From: Cerasibacillus sp036516575
GTDB lineage: Bacteria; Bacillota; Bacilli; Bacillales; Amphibacillaceae
DNA length: 64,000 nt
Assembly (NCBI RefSeq): GCF_036516575.1
Contig: NZ_DATBTY010000034.1
Location: 12,970-76,969 of the forward strand
Reading direction: 5' to 3'
Part shown: one piece after another, positions 62,457-64,000 of the stretch
Position numbering within the stretch: position 1 is the stretch's first letter
Layout: the number at the start of each line of letters is the position of its first letter
Notes under the pieces: model-generated
Databases searched by the model: none
Told to the model about the DNA's origin: nothing
Seen by the model: the letters and a program-made list of their open reading frames with translations, nothing else
Position numbers and translations under genes: made by a program

Positions 62457-63923
62457 TTATTTCTTCTTGTTTTTCTTAGACTTTGGTTTCTTATTAATCT
62501 CATAGTAAGGCGTATCATCAAAGGTAAACATATGAGCTTTTTTCCAACTATCAACTTTCCATTCATTGTCTTTTTCATCATATATCATAGTAACTGTTCG
62601 TCCACGTTGATATTCATGATTGTTGTCACCATCGAAGAGTTTACCCAATGATCCATTTGGTTCATAGTAAGTGAACATCATATTAACTTCAAATACATAG
62701 GCATCTTGTTTTTCATCATATTTAGGTTCCTGATAAAAATCATTTCTATAATGTGCGCTTAACAATGTTCCTTTATATTTTGGAACTTCCTTTTTGACAC
62801 GTTTCAAATCTTCATCAAATAATTCTTTAAAATTATCTGTTGTTTGTTTGTGTAGAACAGATATATCTTTTTTATTTAACGCTTCTGTATAACTATTAAA
62901 AACATCATTGACAAGACTAACAATTTCTTCTTCTTCAGTCTCTATAATTAATCGCAAATTATCAAAATTTATTTCTGGCCCTTCTTCATTTAGTGCTTTT
63001 TTGTCAGATTGAATCGTATCCCAAGGCATCTCTTTTTCGACATGGAATGTAATTGGTTCATCAAGTGGGAACTGTCCAATCAACTTTCGTCCTCTTTCAA
63101 CTGTAATATCTGTTTTCTTATCATTAATGAAAAGTGTTGCCTCACCTGAAAAGGGTGAACTAACATGAACTCGGCCTATATTCATTTCAATTTCAGCACG
63201 AGCAACGTCTTCGTTCAAGTCAAATAATACAATATCCTCTTTTTCTTCAGCATCAAAATATTCACTTTCTAATTTGCCTTTTACTGTATACTCTCCAGGC
63301 ATATATGGACCGTATTTCTTATTATGTGTTCCATGTTCAGATGTTGTATCCACTTTCTCATCATTAATTAATATATCAATCTCACTATTAGCTGAGGAGA
63401 TATGGATATGTGCTGGTACGACAACAAAATGATATTCATCAAAAAAAAGCCATTTCTTTCCACCTTTTTCTAAATTAATCGTTCCGTAGACACCATCTGT
63501 ATAAGATTTTCTTCCTTTCTCATAATCAGAAGCTTGATCTTCAAGACGTTCGATTAATTGATTGAAGTCATCATTATTATTCTTTAAATAATCTACAAGT
63601 TTTTTTGTGTTATCCTCAGTTATCTCTAATGAATTCTCACTTGATAAAAGCATCGCAGCAACATCTTTCGTTTTTTCATCCAAAACAGCTTCCTTGAAAG
63701 CTTGTATTTGTTTATTTGGATCGAACTTTGCTTTTCCAGTTGTATAGAAGACAGATAAAATGATAATGACAGCTAGAATAGCACCACCAATAAAGAATGG
63801 TTTTTTTCCTAATTTTTTCTTTTCGCCTGTTTCTTGATTAGTTTGTTTTTCTATAAAGCCACCGCAATTTGGGCAAACATCTTCATTATTAGTTAATTCA
63901 TGACCACAGTGTTGACAGTTCAA
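62457..63923 (-). CDS. TcaA/YvbJ-like zinc-ribbon membrane protein (copy 1)
   Basis: Protein of 488 aa, clearly paralogous to its downstream neighbour across the whole length. Zinc ribbon CQHCGHEL ... CPNCGG, membrane helix (about 43-62), KFDPNKQIQAFKEAVLDEK, repeated PEGA-like segments, C-terminal YYEPNG ... EYQRGRTVTMIYDEKDNEW and KPKSKKNKKK tail. TTG start at 63923 after AGGAGGGGG. A 49-base gap to copy 2 suggests one operon. The pair is a tandem duplication with substantial divergence. Confidence 0.85.
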   Translation of the reverse strand: MNCQHCGHELTNNEDVCPNCGGFIEKQTNQETGEKKKLGKKPFFIGGAILAVIIILSVFYTTGKAKFDPNKQIQAFKEAVLDEKTKDVAAMLLSSENSLEITEDNTKKLVDYLKNNNDDFNQLIERLEDQASDYEKGRKSYTDGVYGTINLEKGGKKWLFFDEYHFVVVPAHIHISSANSEIDILINDEKVDTTSEHGTHNKKYGPYMPGEYTVKGKLESEYFDAEEKEDIVLFDLNEDVARAEIEMNIGRVHVSSPFSGEATLFINDKKTDITVERGRKLIGQFPLDEPITFHVEKEMPWDTIQSDKKALNEEGPEINFDNLRLIIETEEEEIVSLVNDVFNSYTEALNKKDISVLHKQTTDNFKELFDEDLKRVKKEVPKYKGTLLSAHYRNDFYQEPKYDEKQDAYVFEVNMMFTYYEPNGSLGKLFDGDNNHEYQRGRTVTMIYDEKDNEWKVDSWKKAHMFTFDDTPYYEINKKPKSKKNKKK

Positions 63924-63948
63924 TTGAACCCCCTCCTATATCTTAATT

Positions 63949-63977
63949 TGTATAAATATTTTAACAATAATCGCCAA
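63949..63977 (-). promoter_or_regulatory. Promoter of the tcaA-like pair
   Basis: On the minus strand, TTGGCG (63977-63972), 17 bases, TATACA (63954-63949), about 25 bases before the start of copy 1. Confidence 0.6.
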
Positions 63978-64000
63978 ATAAATAAATGCGACTATGAGCC

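Overview
The window is a chromosomal segment of a low-GC, endospore-forming, flagellated Bacillaceae-type Firmicute. The evidence is the sporulation genes (spo0F, spoIIR, spoIID, spoIIQ, spoIIID), flagellar rod genes next to mbl, a chemoreceptor, Bacillus-type Shine-Dalgarno sites, and a gene order that follows the Bacillus subtilis rpoE-to-fabZ region almost gene for gene. The genus cannot be fixed from the sequence alone; a halophilic or alkaliphilic relative of Oceanobacillus/Virgibacillus is a guess. No rRNA, tRNA, CRISPR, insertion sequence or prophage gene was recognised.

Layout. 0.2-7.3 kb: rpoE, pyrG with a CTP-sensing type leader, spo0F, fba, a transaldolase-family gene, murAB and glpX. 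7.4-7.9 kb: tandem array of a 52-bp repeat (array 1). 8.0-13.0 kb: rho with a long leader, a type-B L31 gene, tdk, prfA, prmC. 13.1-21.5 kb: spoIIR, ywlB, a DnaA-box cluster, ywlC, mntP, an enlarged ywlE overlapping a chemoreceptor gene, rpiB, ywlG, glyA, upp. 21.7-23.9 kb: a Vpr-like secreted subtilase. 24.2-31.6 kb: the complete ATP synthase operon atpIBEFHAGDC. 31.8-33.8 kb: ywzB and murAA. 34.1-35.07 kb: a second, longer array of the same 52-bp repeat. 35.3-42.1 kb: a beta-lactamase-like protein and an oligopeptide ABC transporter. 42.4-51.8 kb: spoIID, two sortase-anchored surface enzymes (5'-nucleotidase and extracellular nuclease), spoIIQ and spoIIID. 52.3-56.1 kb: mbl, flhO, flhP, an EpuA-like protein and fabZ. 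56.3-64.0 kb: an Asn-rich lipoprotein, an RND efflux pair, and two convergent tandem TcaA/YvbJ-like genes.

How the genes work together. Core functions dominate: transcription (delta, Rho), translation (RF1, PrmC, L31, Sua5), nucleotide salvage and synthesis (PyrG, Tdk, Upp), gluconeogenesis and C1 metabolism (Fba, GlpX, GlyA), cell wall (both MurA paralogues, Mbl), energy (F1Fo) and sporulation. The accessory part is placed between conserved genes: a protease between upp and atpI; array 2, a beta-lactamase-like gene and a peptide importer between murAA and spoIID; and a nucleic-acid scavenging pair between spoIID and spoIIQ. Secreted protease plus peptide importer, and surface nuclease plus nucleotidase plus salvage enzymes, suggest scavenging of macromolecules.

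The least explained element is the 52-bp repeat family. It forms two arrays about 27 kb apart in the same orientation with an exact 52-bp period. Each unit carries an imperfect palindrome, sequence subtypes differ in both arms of the palindrome, and degenerate relics appear in other intergenic gaps.
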